Part shown: positions 43,708-53,528 of the stretch, piece after piece
How positions within the stretch are numbered: the stretch's first letter is position 1
How the letters are laid out: each line of letters opens with the position of its first letter
From: Vibrio salinus
GTDB lineage: Bacteria > Pseudomonadota > Gammaproteobacteria > Enterobacterales > Vibrionaceae
DNA length: 64,000 nt
NCBI RefSeq assembly: GCF_021272385.1
Contig: NZ_JAJSDZ010000005.1
Location: 310,001 to 374,000 of the forward strand
Direction of reading: 5' to 3'
Notes under the pieces: generated by a model
What the model saw: only the letters and a program-made list of their open reading frames with translations
Databases searched by the model: none
What the model was told of the DNA's origin: nothing
Position numbers and translations under genes: made by a program

Positions 43708-44973
43708 ATGGAAGTGTTAAAAGAAAAGAATTTGCTAACCAACATCGGCTTTCAGGTCGTTTTGGCAATGATCCTCGGTACTGTTGTCGGTGCCACAATG
43801 GGGCATAATGCTTCAATGTTTGCCCCTTTAGGCGCAATCTTTATCAATTTAATTAAAATGCTTGTTATCCCCTTGGTTGCAGTCGCTCTTATTTCCGGTG
43901 CAGCTGGATTGGGAAACAGCCAGTCAGCAGGAAAAGTTGGTGTTACAACACTGGCTTACTTCGCGTTAACGTCTGCTCTGGCAGTAACGCTTGCTCTTGT
44001 GATGGGAGAAATGTTTAAACCCGGAATCGGAATTGATGTTTCCGGCGTACAAAGTATGTTCTCATCAGAATACGCATCAAAAGGTGACCTGCCTACTTTC
44101 TGGGAAACGGTCATTGGCATGATTCCAACCAATATTTTCCAGTCACTTAATAATGCAAATATTCTTCAGATTCTTGTATTCTGTCTGTTCTTTGGTATTG
44201 CACTTACCAAACAAAGCAAAGAAAAAAGAGAGCCCATCATTCAGGGCGTAAACACTATTGTTGATGCCATGGTATGGATGATTAACAAAGTGATGGTTAT
44301 CGCCCCAATTGGTGTTTTCGGTCTGATGTCAGAAGCGGTTGGCACATTTGGCTTCGGCGCATTGACTGTTGTATTAAAACTGTTTGTCGTCTATATGGCC
44401 GCCATTCTGATCTTCGGTTTTATCGTTTACCCACTGATGATTCAGATTTTCACAAAAACCTCTGCCCGCAAGTTTATCTCTGCAATGAAAAAACCACAGG
44501 CGGTTGCGCTTTCAACTGCATCCTCAATGGCAACATTACCGGTCACTATGGATACCTGTGAAAATGAACTCGCAGTCAGTAACCCGACAGCCTCATTTGT
44601 ACTGCCTTTAGGTGCAACCATCAACATGTCGGGTAATGCTATCTACTACGGATTAGTCGCTGTATTTTTCGCTCAGTTATTCCATATCGATTTAAGCATG
44701 GGCGCTTATATCACAATCATTATTACATCAACACTTGGCGCTGTAGGTCAGGCAGGCGTACCCGGACCAACCTTCCTTGTTGTGGCTGTATTGCTTGCTG
44801 CCGGTATTCCAATCGAAGGTCTGCCGCTATTGTTTGCGCTTGACCGTATTTTTGATATGACCCGTACTGCTCTAAATATAACCGGTGATGCAGCTTGTGC
44901 ACTTATCGTGGATGCACTGGTTCAGGAACAGACAGAAGAAGAATCTGTCAACGAAGTTGCTACTCAGGAATAA
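43708..44973 (+). CDS. Dicarboxylate/amino acid:cation symporter (DAACS family)
   Basis: 421 residues, eight-helix plus two re-entrant hairpin fold of GltP/DctA relatives. LSTASSMATLPVTM is the Ser-rich hairpin one; ATINMSGNAIYYG replaces the usual NMDGT region on helix seven; GQAGVPGPTFLVV is hairpin two; DRIFDMTRTALNITGDAA on helix eight binds the substrate amino group or carboxylate (Asp/Arg). The Ser in NMSG in place of Asp in NMDGT may change cation coupling. AGAGG is very close to the ATG at 43708; a GTG at 43714 is an alternative start. Confidence 0.9.
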   Translation: MEVLKEKNLLTNIGFQVVLAMILGTVVGATMGHNASMFAPLGAIFINLIKMLVIPLVAVALISGAAGLGNSQSAGKVGVTTLAYFALTSALAVTLALVMGEMFKPGIGIDVSGVQSMFSSEYASKGDLPTFWETVIGMIPTNIFQSLNNANILQILVFCLFFGIALTKQSKEKREPIIQGVNTIVDAMVWMINKVMVIAPIGVFGLMSEAVGTFGFGALTVVLKLFVVYMAAILIFGFIVYPLMIQIFTKTSARKFISAMKKPQAVALSTASSMATLPVTMDTCENELAVSNPTASFVLPLGATINMSGNAIYYGLVAVFFAQLFHIDLSMGAYITIIITSTLGAVGQAGVPGPTFLVVAVLLAAGIPIEGLPLLFALDRIFDMTRTALNITGDAACALIVDALVQEQTEEESVNEVATQE

Positions 44974-45394
44974 TACGCTTTTTATTCTATTTCACTAAAG
45001 GTGACTTTCAGACCTGTTTCTCATACATAAATCCTCGGGTAACCCCCGGGGATTTTTTGAACACATTCCTGATCTAATAATAAGATCAATTACCACCCTT
45101 TCACAGAGCAAGAAAATGATAGCATTTGCTCAATAACCCCAAACGTCCAGGCAGGATATTCCCTGCAATATTCAGATAGTCGTTACTCTATCCTGTTCTT
45201 CTTAATCTAGAAAAATACCATCTAAATTTCTAACTAAAACATATAATCGATGCCAGTCTTTTATTTTTGGAATTGCATACTTGAGTAGGAAAAGTAATTA
45301 TGGAAAAAACTGAGGTAAATTAACTTCCACACGTTTCCGGATTTAAAATTACCATATACAGACCCTAACAATATAATGGAGAACTAAATAAAGA
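44974..45394. other. 421-base gap between the symporter and LysR genes
   Basis: Contains the symporter terminator (listed separately). The remaining 330 bases are A/T-rich and show no gene; no firm promoter for the LysR gene was identified. Confidence 0.5.
45029..45058 (+). terminator. Terminator of the symporter gene
   Basis: AAATCC-T-CGGG (45029-45039) pairs with CCCG-GGGATTT around TAAC, followed by six T. Confidence 0.88.
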
Positions 45395-46357
45395 ATGAAG
45401 TTGCAAGCAATCACCTATTTTAATGAACTTGTTCGCTCTCGTTCAATTCGTCAGGCGGCAGAAACATTAGGAGTATCACCAACAGCAATCAGCCGTCAAC
45501 TCGAAAACCTGGAACACTATTTTGGCGCGCCCCTGATAATAAGGAATGCCAGAGGAATTACTTTAACGGCAGCCGGAGAAACTCTTGCTAAACGTTCCAA
45601 AGAAATGATGAGAGATATCAGTAAAACCCGACAAGCAATTGATGATCTACGTGGACTAAAACAGGGGAACGTGTCTATTTATGTTAATGGCGCCGCCATC
45701 CATACCATGTTGGCTCCTGCTCTGGCTCAGTTTTACGCCCTTTATCCGGCAATAACTATTACAGTAACCGTTTCCTCAGCACATGATGCTGTCAGTGCTG
45801 TATTGAACGGCAACACAGATATGGCTGTAACGATGTTCTCCGAAGCCGATCCCCAACTAGACATACGCTTTAAATTACCAGTTCGTCATGAGTTAATTAT
45901 GGCTCGCAACCATCCACTGGCAACATTATCAGAGGTTCCACTGAAAAAAATGAAAGACTACCCTATCGCAATGCCAGATAGATCATTTGGTATCAGGCGG
46001 AATTTTGACCACCTACAAAGGGTTGCAGGTCTTCAGCCACTGGACTCAACCTTTACAACCTCATCTTTGGAGCTACAAAAAGAGGTTGCATTAAGAACAT
46101 CTGCCTTGTTAATTCTTCCTGCAATGTCAGTCATTCGTGAAATACGTGCAAATGAACTCGTAGCCCGCCCCTTTGAAAAACCTTACATCATTGAAACCGA
46201 CCTTCAGTTAAGCCGGGCCCAAAAAGTTCCTCCAAGTTTTGCGGCTGCAAAATTTGCAGAGTTTCTGGAAACTTTTCTTCCTGCTGAAGCTAAAATACTG
46301 CAAGAAGAAATGGAAAAATCACACGAAAATACGAATATTCAGCCAAACCAACATTAA
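45395..46357 (+). CDS. LysR-family regulator next to the peptide ABC/amidase operon
   Basis: 320 residues. Winged helix with SIRQAAETLGVSPTAISRQLENLEHYFGAPL (split here over about 16-46), then a periplasmic-binding-type effector domain (about 90-300). The linker and the C-terminal tail (HENTNIQPNQH) are polar. It is transcribed in the same direction as the ABC operon, 431 bases upstream of it, and a compound inverted repeat typical of LysR sites lies in that gap. I infer it controls the operon in response to its substrate. Confidence 0.88.
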   Translation: MKLQAITYFNELVRSRSIRQAAETLGVSPTAISRQLENLEHYFGAPLIIRNARGITLTAAGETLAKRSKEMMRDISKTRQAIDDLRGLKQGNVSIYVNGAAIHTMLAPALAQFYALYPAITITVTVSSAHDAVSAVLNGNTDMAVTMFSEADPQLDIRFKLPVRHELIMARNHPLATLSEVPLKKMKDYPIAMPDRSFGIRRNFDHLQRVAGLQPLDSTFTTSSLELQKEVALRTSALLILPAMSVIREIRANELVARPFEKPYIIETDLQLSRAQKVPPSFAAAKFAEFLETFLPAEAKILQEEMEKSHENTNIQPNQH

Positions 46358-46640
46358 GTTACTCAAGTCGAATATTATATCCTTACATAAAAAATCAGAA
46401 TTTAATGCCGCACTATATAATAAGATTTAAGCTAAATTATTTATTCCTATAACAATAAAAGCTCAATCATTCATTAAATATAATTAATTGAATAAGATAC
46501 AAAAAACTCCATTTAATTTTTCTATTTAACAACGTTTAATTGCATTTAATTTATAAATAATCTTTATCTCTGACTAACGTTAGTAATAATATAAAAAACC
46601 TTAAATTTTATTTGATACAGTTTTTTTCATTAATACTATA
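46358..46640. other. A/T-rich leader region of the ABC operon, distal part
   Basis: No gene. Very A/T-rich. ACTAACGTTAGT at 46573-46584 is a perfect 12-base palindrome of unknown role. Confidence 0.45.
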
Positions 46641-46678
46641 TTTTAGTGCAACGGTTTTGATTGCACTATGCACTAAAA
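46641..46678. promoter_or_regulatory. Compound inverted repeat, likely LysR binding region
   Basis: TTTTAGTGC (46641-46649) and GCACTAAAA (46670-46678) are exact inverted repeats; inside them GTGCAA (46646-46651) and TTGCAC (46661-46666), nine bases apart, form a T-N11-A-type LysR site. A further TGCACACTAA lies at 46761-46770. The region is about 110 bases before the operon's first gene. Confidence 0.65.
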
Positions 46679-46788
46679 ATTAACATTGCAATTTCACTGA
46701 AAATTCAGGCAAGGTATAAATATCAAATCAATGAACGAGTACACAGAACACGGACAGTTTTGCACACTAAAAAAGGGGTCACTGGTTT

Positions 46789-48279
46789 ATGACAAGTCAT
46801 TTTCGTTCTCTTTTAGCTTCAACAGCCATCGTTGGGCTATTCCTATCGATAGGTGCATCCGCAGCATCTAGAACCGACCTGATTTTGGGGATGGGGGTTG
46901 AACCCTCAGGTCTGGATCCCACAGTCGCGGCACCCGTCGCTATTGGTCAGGTCGTTTGGCAAAACATTTTTGAAGGATTGGTCACGATCGACAAAGATGG
47001 GAAAGTACAACCAGAACTGGCCAAAAGTTGGAACATATCAGATAACGGGTTAACCTACACCTTTCACTTGCGTGATGACGTAAATTTCCAAAATGGCAAA
47101 CCGTTTAATTCCGCTAGTGCCAAATTTAGCATTGAAAAAATACTCGGAAATGATTCCGTCAATCCTCAGAAAAACCTGTATAAAGTCATCGATAAAGTGT
47201 CAGCACCAGATGCGACGACTCTCGTTCTCTCTCTCAAAGAACCGTTATCTGACCTGTTGTACTATTTAGGTTATCCCGCAGCAATTATGGTAGAACCAAG
47301 CAGCGAACCAACAAACGCAACTCATCCTGTCGGCACAGGCCCATTTGAAATAAAACAATGGAAGAAAGGTAACCAGGTAACCCTGGTAAAAAATCCTCAA
47401 TATTGGGGGGCTCCCGCTAAGTTAACGAAAGTCACTTTCCGGTTTATCGGTAACGCACAGGCTCAGGCCGCGGCGTTAAATTCTGGCGGTGTAGATGCGA
47501 TGGCTGAGTTTGATGCGCCTGAGCTGGTAAAACAATTTCAGAATAATCCTGCATTTAACACTGTTATCGGTACTACCAGCATGGAAATTGTCGCTGGTAT
47601 GAATAATTCGAGAAAACCGTTTAACAATATAAAAGTTCGACAAGCTCTGATGATGGCCATTGATCGTAAGACGCTGGTTGATGCAGCCAATGAAGGACTG
47701 GGAACACCAATAGGAAGCCACTTTTCTCCTTCAGATGCAGGTTATGAAGATCTAACCGGAGTATTACCCTATTCACCCGAAAAGGCGAAGAAACTGCTTG
47801 CTGAAGCCGGCTATCCAAATGGGTTTACTTTTACGATGAAAGTCCCTACACGTACTTACGCTCAGCGTGCAGCTGAAATTATGCAGGCATACTTTGCGAT
47901 GATTGGTGTCACCATGAAGATTGAATCTTCTGAGTTTCCCGCCAAATGGGTTTCAGATGTTTTTAAAGACAAAAACTACGATATGACCATTATCGGTCAT
48001 GCTGAACCATTAGATATTAGTATCTATAACCGATCTCATTATTATTTCAATTATCACAGTCCGAAGTTTGATAAAGCAATGACGGTGATTGCTAATGCGA
48101 CTGACGAAAATTCACGGCTGAAGGGCTATCGCCACGCTGAGGAAATTCTGGCCCACGACGTCCCTGCATTATTTTTATATGCTTACCCTAAAATAGGAGT
48201 TTGGAAAAAAGGACTACATGGTCTGTGGACAAATGAACCAATACCGTCAAATGATCTCACAGATGTTTATTGGCAATAA
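46789..48279 (+). CDS. ABC transporter substrate-binding protein (peptide/nickel type, SBP_bac_5)
   Basis: 496 residues with a signal peptide (about 1-25, ending GASAAS). Family 5 solute-binding protein: GLDPTVAAPVAIGQVVWQNI, FEGLVTID, ELAKSWNISDNGLTYTFHLR, VGTGPFEIKQWKKGNQVTLV, VRQALMMAIDRKTLVD and LLAEAGYPNGF. Such proteins bind di- or oligopeptides, heme precursors, glutathione or opines; the ligand here is unknown. First gene of a six-gene run with two permeases, two ATPases and an amidase, suggesting uptake of an amide or short peptide that is cleaved inside. Confidence 0.92.
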   Translation: MTSHFRSLLASTAIVGLFLSIGASAASRTDLILGMGVEPSGLDPTVAAPVAIGQVVWQNIFEGLVTIDKDGKVQPELAKSWNISDNGLTYTFHLRDDVNFQNGKPFNSASAKFSIEKILGNDSVNPQKNLYKVIDKVSAPDATTLVLSLKEPLSDLLYYLGYPAAIMVEPSSEPTNATHPVGTGPFEIKQWKKGNQVTLVKNPQYWGAPAKLTKVTFRFIGNAQAQAAALNSGGVDAMAEFDAPELVKQFQNNPAFNTVIGTTSMEIVAGMNNSRKPFNNIKVRQALMMAIDRKTLVDAANEGLGTPIGSHFSPSDAGYEDLTGVLPYSPEKAKKLLAEAGYPNGFTFTMKVPTRTYAQRAAEIMQAYFAMIGVTMKIESSEFPAKWVSDVFKDKNYDMTIIGHAEPLDISIYNRSHYYFNYHSPKFDKAMTVIANATDENSRLKGYRHAEEILAHDVPALFLYAYPKIGVWKKGLHGLWTNEPIPSNDLTDVYWQ

Positions 48280-48346
48280 GCAAACTTACTTTTAAGCACA
48301 ACAAAATAAAAAATCTGTTCTATTTTTCCACAAGGACAAATAAGCA

Positions 48347-49291
48347 ATGAATCCTATAATCAAATCACTGGCAGGGCTGTTAGTTACCCTGCTTGTGGTT
48401 TCCTTCGTGATTTTTTTGGTGATGGAAGCGGTTCCTGGCGATCCTGCAGAAATTATCCTCGGTACATCCGCATCCCCGGACACGCTGGAAGCCCTAAGAA
48501 ATCAGCTTGGACTTAATCAGCCACTGATCACACGCTACATTTGCTGGCTAACCGGTGTTTTGCACGGCGATCTTGGTAATTCCTATACCTACTCGACCCC
48601 CGTTGCACAGCTCATTGGAGAACGTCTTAAAGTAACGTTACCTCTCACTGCGATGGCTATTGTAATTTCAGTTGCTATTTCTTTACCTCTTGGTGTTATC
48701 GCAGCATCACGTCCTAACGGGTTAATCGATAATTTTGCCTCATTGTTCGCTCAAATCGGTATCGCTGTGCCCAACTTCTGGATTGGCCTCTTGCTTATAC
48801 TCGGCGTTGCACTCTATTTCGGAGCATTGCCTGCAGGCGGTTTCCCCGGCTGGAATTCAGGCCTATGGCCGGGAATCAAAGCACTTATATTACCATCCAT
48901 TGCCCTGGCTATTCCTCAGGCAGCAGTATTAACCAGAGTAACACGCTCTGCTGTTATTGAAGTTACTAACGAGGATTTTGTCCGAACAGCGAGAGCAAAA
49001 GGAGCAACGCCCAGCATTGCCCTATGGCGTCATGTAATGCCTAACGCTCTGATTCCTGTGGTTACTATGCTGGGTATGCAAATATCAGTGCTTATCGCAG
49101 GTGCAGTATTAGTTGAAAACGTCTTCAATTTACCGGGATTAGGCTCACTAGCCTATCAGGCACTCGCGCAAAGAGATCTCATCGTTATTCAAAATGTCGT
49201 GCTCTTTTTTGCCACTATCGTAATGGGAGTTAATGTACTGGTCGATGCCGTCTACACCATATTGGATCCAAGACTGAGGGTAAGAAAATGA
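48347..49291 (+). CDS. ABC transporter permease, DppB type
   Basis: 314 residues, six membrane helices. The N-terminal segment VIFLVMEAVPGDPAEIILG and DTLEALRNQLGLNQPLITRY are typical of DppB/OppB. The EAA loop is VRTARAKGATPSIALWRHVMPNA at about 213-235. Forms the channel with the next gene product. Start 67 bases after the binding protein; ACAAGGAC before the ATG. The end overlaps the next gene by four bases (ATGA). Confidence 0.93.
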   Translation: MNPIIKSLAGLLVTLLVVSFVIFLVMEAVPGDPAEIILGTSASPDTLEALRNQLGLNQPLITRYICWLTGVLHGDLGNSYTYSTPVAQLIGERLKVTLPLTAMAIVISVAISLPLGVIAASRPNGLIDNFASLFAQIGIAVPNFWIGLLLILGVALYFGALPAGGFPGWNSGLWPGIKALILPSIALAIPQAAVLTRVTRSAVIEVTNEDFVRTARAKGATPSIALWRHVMPNALIPVVTMLGMQISVLIAGAVLVENVFNLPGLGSLAYQALAQRDLIVIQNVVLFFATIVMGVNVLVDAVYTILDPRLRVRK

Positions 49292-50106
49292 AACGACTGC
49301 CCTGGTCTCTGATTATCGGAGTCATTATTACCAGTATATTTATCATTGCAGCGATCACCAGTCGTTTCTGGACGCCGGCAGATCCGACCACAATCAATAT
49401 CCTTCATCGGTTAAAAGGTCCGGGAGTCGCCGGGCTACTGGGTGCAGACCATTTTGGCCGCGATGAATTATCAATGATCATGAGTGGAGCCTGGATTTCA
49501 CTTGGAATATCCTTTTCCTCCATTGCTTTAGGTGGTATCACAGGAACATTTCTGGGTGTAACATCAGCAGCGAAACGTGGTCATTTTGAAGCATTGGTTA
49601 TGAGGATCAGTGATGTGCTGTTTTCATTTCCTCCAGTGCTATCTGCCATTCTCCTTGCGGCCATATTAGGTGGCGGTCCTATTACTACCATTGTTGCTAT
49701 TGCTTTGTTTATGATCCCCGTTTTTGCGCGTATAACACGCAGTGCGGCTTTACAAATCTGGGCCAGAGATTACATTCTTGCTGCGAAAATGGCCGGGAAA
49801 AGTGACATCCACATTACGATAGAACATGTCATTCCAAATATCGGAGCACAAATCATTGTTCAGATAGCAATACAAACCGGACTTGGAATATTAACTGAAG
49901 CAGGCCTTTCTTTTCTTGGACTCGGTGTGTCACCGCCGACACCGAGCTGGGGACGAATGCTTGCAGATTCACAAACCTACCTTTCCATTGCTCCTCATAT
50001 GGTTCTGGTCCCCGGACTCACAATTTGTATTGCCGTATTAGGACTTAATCTCTTAGGTGATGGTCTGCGTGACCTGACTGACCCCCGAAGGAGGCAATCC
50101 ACATGA
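49288..50106 (+). CDS. ABC transporter permease, DppC type
   Basis: 272 residues with six helices. HFGRDELSMIMSGAWISLGISF is the DppC/OppC N-terminal motif (family: H-x-x-G-T-D-x-x-G-R-D). EAA loop ILAAKMAGKSDIHITIEHVIPN. C-terminal ALTD-type end (RDLTDPRRR). Overlaps both neighbours by four bases, so the whole set is translated together. Shorter than E. coli DppC (300) at the N-terminus. Confidence 0.93.
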   Translation: MKRLPWSLIIGVIITSIFIIAAITSRFWTPADPTTINILHRLKGPGVAGLLGADHFGRDELSMIMSGAWISLGISFSSIALGGITGTFLGVTSAAKRGHFEALVMRISDVLFSFPPVLSAILLAAILGGGPITTIVAIALFMIPVFARITRSAALQIWARDYILAAKMAGKSDIHITIEHVIPNIGAQIIVQIAIQTGLGILTEAGLSFLGLGVSPPTPSWGRMLADSQTYLSIAPHMVLVPGLTICIAVLGLNLLGDGLRDLTDPRRRQST

Positions 50107-50903
50107 TACTGGATATTCAAGATCTTAGAGTCAGCTTTCAAAATGAAAATGGGGCATGTACTGAAGTTGTTCACGGTATGAGCTTACAACTCGGTAAGGG
50201 TGAAACCCTAGGAATTGTCGGAGAGAGCGGTTCAGGGAAATCGGTTCTATCACTTGCAACTATGGGGTTATTACCAAAAACAGCACATGCCAGCGGCAAG
50301 ATTTTGTTTAATGGAAATAACCTGCTCGATATGTCAGAGCGCCAACTGTGCCGTATTCGTGGCTCTAAAATAGGAATGATATTTCAAGAGCCAATGACAG
50401 CTCTCAATCCGGCAATGAAAGTTGGAGCCCAAATTGCTGAAGGACTTCATCTTCATCGCTCTATCAGCCGTAGTGAAGCAAACAAGGAAGTTTTACGACT
50501 GCTCGATATGGTACAGATTCCTAACGCAGCTCAAAAGATGTTCTCCTATCCCCATGAGATGTCAGGAGGACAAAGACAGCGGGTAGGAATTGCAATTGCT
50601 CTTGCTTTAAAACCTGACCTGCTGATCGCAGACGAACCAACCACTGCTCTGGACGTCACGGTTCAGGCCGAAATACTGGATATACTCGATGATCTGGTGA
50701 GTGAACTCGATATTTCTCTTATTTTGATCTCTCACGACTTAGGTGTTATCGGCCGTATTGCGGATCGAACTTTAGTGATGTACCGGGGCAACGAAATGGA
50801 GCAAGGTGATACGGAACGCGTTTTACGCCAACCGGCACATGACTACACCCGAAAACTTCTCTCTGCTATGCCCAGACGTGCACGAGCCAGTTTATCAGTG
50901 TAA
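50103..50903 (+). CDS. ABC transporter ATPase, DppD type
   Basis: 266 residues. Walker [13 protein letters not shown]-loop [12 protein letters not shown], signature [16 protein letters not shown], Walker [15 protein letters not shown]-loop ISHDLG. At the C-terminus the oligopeptide-type extension with a 4Fe-4S-like cysteine cluster found in many DppD/OppD proteins is absent or cut short (ends [10 protein letters not shown]), about 60 residues shorter than E. coli DppD. Confidence 0.93.
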   Translation: MILDIQDLRVSFQNENGACTEVVHGMSLQLGKGETLGIVGESGSGKSVLSLATMGLLPKTAHASGKILFNGNNLLDMSERQLCRIRGSKIGMIFQEPMTALNPAMKVGAQIAEGLHLHRSISRSEANKEVLRLLDMVQIPNAAQKMFSYPHEMSGGQRQRVGIAIALALKPDLLIADEPTTALDVTVQAEILDILDDLVSELDISLILISHDLGVIGRIADRTLVMYRGNEMEQGDTERVLRQPAHDYTRKLLSAMPRRARASLSV

Positions 50904-50914
50904 GGAGACACTCT

Positions 50915-51730
50915 GTGAAAAAGAAAATATTAGAAATTATCGGTCTTTTCCGGGAATTTGGTGAAGGAGAATCAAAAGTATATGCTGTGGATAATGTCTC
51001 TCTATCTATGGAGCCCGGTCAAATACTTGGCATCGTAGGTGAAAGTGGTTCAGGAAAATCGACGCTTGCACGTATTGTCATGGGGTTAGATAAACCCACA
51101 AAGGGTAATATTTTATTTGAAAATAAGGATATCTTTGCCCTTACAGCGTTCAATTTACGCCGTCTACGGGCAAATTTTCAGATGATATTCCAAGATCCCT
51201 ATGGTTCATTGGATCCACGTCATAAAGTATGGCGAATCATAGCAGAGCCTTTACATCTTGAAGAGAATCCCCCTAAAGGAAAGGCACTTCGTAATCGCAT
51301 CGGTACGTTACTTGAACAAGTCGGATTACAGCCAGATGACATGGATAAATATCCACACGAATTTTCTGGTGGTCAAAGACAGCGCATTGCCATCGCCAGA
51401 GCATTAATCACAAAACCAAAGCTACTTGTGGCAGATGAAGCAACATCCGCACTGGATCTTACAGTGCAAGCTCAGATTCTTAAGCTGATATTAAAGATGC
51501 GCGACACCTACGGAATATCAGTGCTTTTCATTACTCATAACATCGGTGTCGTAGACGAAATTTGCGACCAGGTAGCCGTCATGCAGTCCGGTAAGTTAAT
51601 TGAGACAGGTCCTGTCAGAGAGGTGTTAGATAATCCCCGGGAACCCTATACCCAACGATTACTAGCTGCAGAACCGACTCTGGAAAAAATAGGACGTAAG
51701 TCCCGGGGACTGAAAAAAGCAGTTTCCTGA
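50915..51730 (+). CDS. ABC transporter ATPase, DppF type
   Basis: 271 residues from a GTG start with AAGGAGAC upstream. Walker [51 protein letters not shown] and ITHNIG. In the Walker B motif the usual Pro is replaced by Ala (DEAT), seen also in some family members. C-terminal REPYTQRLLAAEP motif is kept. Pairs with the DppD-type ATPase, 12 bases upstream. Confidence 0.93.
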   Translation: MKKKILEIIGLFREFGEGESKVYAVDNVSLSMEPGQILGIVGESGSGKSTLARIVMGLDKPTKGNILFENKDIFALTAFNLRRLRANFQMIFQDPYGSLDPRHKVWRIIAEPLHLEENPPKGKALRNRIGTLLEQVGLQPDDMDKYPHEFSGGQRQRIAIARALITKPKLLVADEATSALDLTVQAQILKLILKMRDTYGISVLFITHNIGVVDEICDQVAVMQSGKLIETGPVREVLDNPREPYTQRLLAAEPTLEKIGRKSRGLKKAVS

Positions 51731-51818
51731 CTGTACACCATTGAAACCTCTTCCCCAAAATCGACCAACGGTGAGTTACTCACCCGTTTTAATCATCAAA
51801 CAAGATGGAATTTGTGCT

Positions 51819-53204
51819 ATGAGTGATTTTTCTCAAATGAATACCCGTGCCTTGTTGAAGGCATACGCTAGTGGTGAAACCAGCCCGACAGAATACATGC
51901 ATTGGCTAATTGAACGCATTGAACGAGTTGAACCAAAGATATGTGCACTGTATGCCTACAAACCCGAGCTGGCTTTACAGTTAGCAGAACACGCCACAAA
52001 TCGCTGGCTTAAAGGCCAACCGCAGGGACGTTTAGACGGAATTCCCGTCACGGTTAAGGAATTGATAGCAACGGAAGGCGACCCGATTCCGATGGGAACA
52101 GCAGCAACAGAGAAAATACCGGCCCAAGAAGATGCTCCGACATCGGCCCGCCTCAAAGAAGATGGAGCAATTATCTTCGCTAAGACCACCTGCCCTGATT
52201 ACGGAATGCTTTCTTCCGGTTTATCCACGTTTCATCATTTAAGCCGAAATCCCTGGGACTTAACGCAAAACCCGGGAGGTTCTTCAGCAGGAGCAGCCGC
52301 AGCCGGTTCAGCCGGACTTGGTACGCTCCATATTGGTACCGATATCGGTGGTTCAGTACGCCTGCCCGCTGGCTGGACAGGTCTGTTTGGTTTCAAACCT
52401 ACTTTAGGACGCATTCCGATCTACCCATATTACACAGGAAGATGCGCCGGGCCGATGACCCGGACTGTCGATGACGCAGTCATGATTATGCCTACTATTA
52501 CAAAGCCGGACTGGCGCGATACGACATCCGTTAACTATCAGGATCTTGAGTGGGATGTTGCACCGGCAGAGGTTAACGGAATGAAAATCGGACTCATGCT
52601 GGACGCCGGATGTGGTATTGAAGCTGAGCCAGAAGTAAAAGCTGCAGTGATTGCAGCCGCCAAACGATTTGAGCAGGAAGGGGCAGAAATTATTCCAATT
52701 GGTCCCGTAATGAAACGTGAATGGCTTGATGGGCTGGATGTGTTTTGGCGTGCCCGGTTTTGGGATACGATGCTAAAACTAACCGAAGAAAAACGTCAGT
52801 CAATTCTGCCCTATATTTATGAATGGGCAAAAACTGGTGGTGATGCCAGTCCACTAGCAGTAGTCAATGGCTTTGATGCAACAATGGCAATGCGTGACGC
52901 ATGCGCCCAAATTTTTACTAAAGTGGATGCCGTATTATCTCCTGTTAATCCAAATGTATCTTATCCTGCTGACTGGGCCTCTCCAACAAACGATCCAAAA
53001 CTCCCATTTGAACATATCGCTTTTACTGTGCCATGGAATATGGGAGAACAGCCGGCGGCGTCTATTAACTGCGGCTTTTCGAAAAGTGGCATGCCGATTG
53101 GCCTGCAAATCATTGCTCCTAAATTTGCTGATTTAAAAGTTATCTCGATGGCGAAAGCCTATGAAATATGGCGAGGGCCCATCACTAACTGGCCTGAACT
53201 TTGA
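51819..53204 (+). CDS. Amidase (amidase signature family)
   Basis: About 461 residues from ATG 51819 (MSDFSQMNTRALL). The frame is open back to a TTG at 51741, but that extension is not amidase-like. Catalytic Ser-cisSer-Lys triad: Lys in GIPVTVKELIA, Ser in GGSSAGAAAAG, nucleophile Ser in GTDIGGSVRLPAGWTGLFG. FGFKPTLGRIP and GMPIGLQIIAP end motifs are present. Enzymes of this family hydrolyse amides, nitrile-derived amides, or form part of GatA. Because no gatB/C are near and the gene follows a peptide-type ABC set, I infer it cleaves an imported amide. Confidence 0.9.
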   Translation: MSDFSQMNTRALLKAYASGETSPTEYMHWLIERIERVEPKICALYAYKPELALQLAEHATNRWLKGQPQGRLDGIPVTVKELIATEGDPIPMGTAATEKIPAQEDAPTSARLKEDGAIIFAKTTCPDYGMLSSGLSTFHHLSRNPWDLTQNPGGSSAGAAAAGSAGLGTLHIGTDIGGSVRLPAGWTGLFGFKPTLGRIPIYPYYTGRCAGPMTRTVDDAVMIMPTITKPDWRDTTSVNYQDLEWDVAPAEVNGMKIGLMLDAGCGIEAEPEVKAAVIAAAKRFEQEGAEIIPIGPVMKREWLDGLDVFWRARFWDTMLKLTEEKRQSILPYIYEWAKTGGDASPLAVVNGFDATMAMRDACAQIFTKVDAVLSPVNPNVSYPADWASPTNDPKLPFEHIAFTVPWNMGEQPAASINCGFSKSGMPIGLQIIAPKFADLKVISMAKAYEIWRGPITNWPEL

Positions 53205-53528
53205 TAATATTTAAAATACCCAAAAACATTAAAGATATTTCCACGTTGATGACACTGTCATCAACGATAGCTTATCTATTGCCATCAACTATCCGGAAGC
53301 CGCCGATCCTAACCTCAATGAAGAATCGGCAAAGAGTACGCCTGAATTAACGAATGTGGCGTTATGATTAAGCACGATGTTCTCGGCCTACTACAATAAA
53401 GCAGTAAACGCTCTTCAAAAGGCACATTTCCGGGCAGCCTTTTTGTTTCTATCTGTTACCCACGGTTTTTCTCAACTGAGAAATCCGTTAGACTAGCGAA
53501 AGTTATACGAGTAGGAATAACAAAACAT
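53205..53528. other. 324-base gap after the amidase with a possible gene remnant
   Basis: A stem of ten pairs (GTTGATGACA and TGTCATCAAC, 53245-53265) follows the operon. The frame 53233-53367 reads coding-like residues (HVDDTVINDSLSIAINYPEA, then ADPNLNEESAK) without a start codon, perhaps a piece of a lost gene. A weak terminator lies at 53417-53448. Confidence 0.45.
53417..53448 (+). terminator. Weak terminator before yciB
   Basis: AAAAGGC (53417-53423) pairs with GCCTTTT (53437-53443), 13-base loop, T-rich end. Confidence 0.55.
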
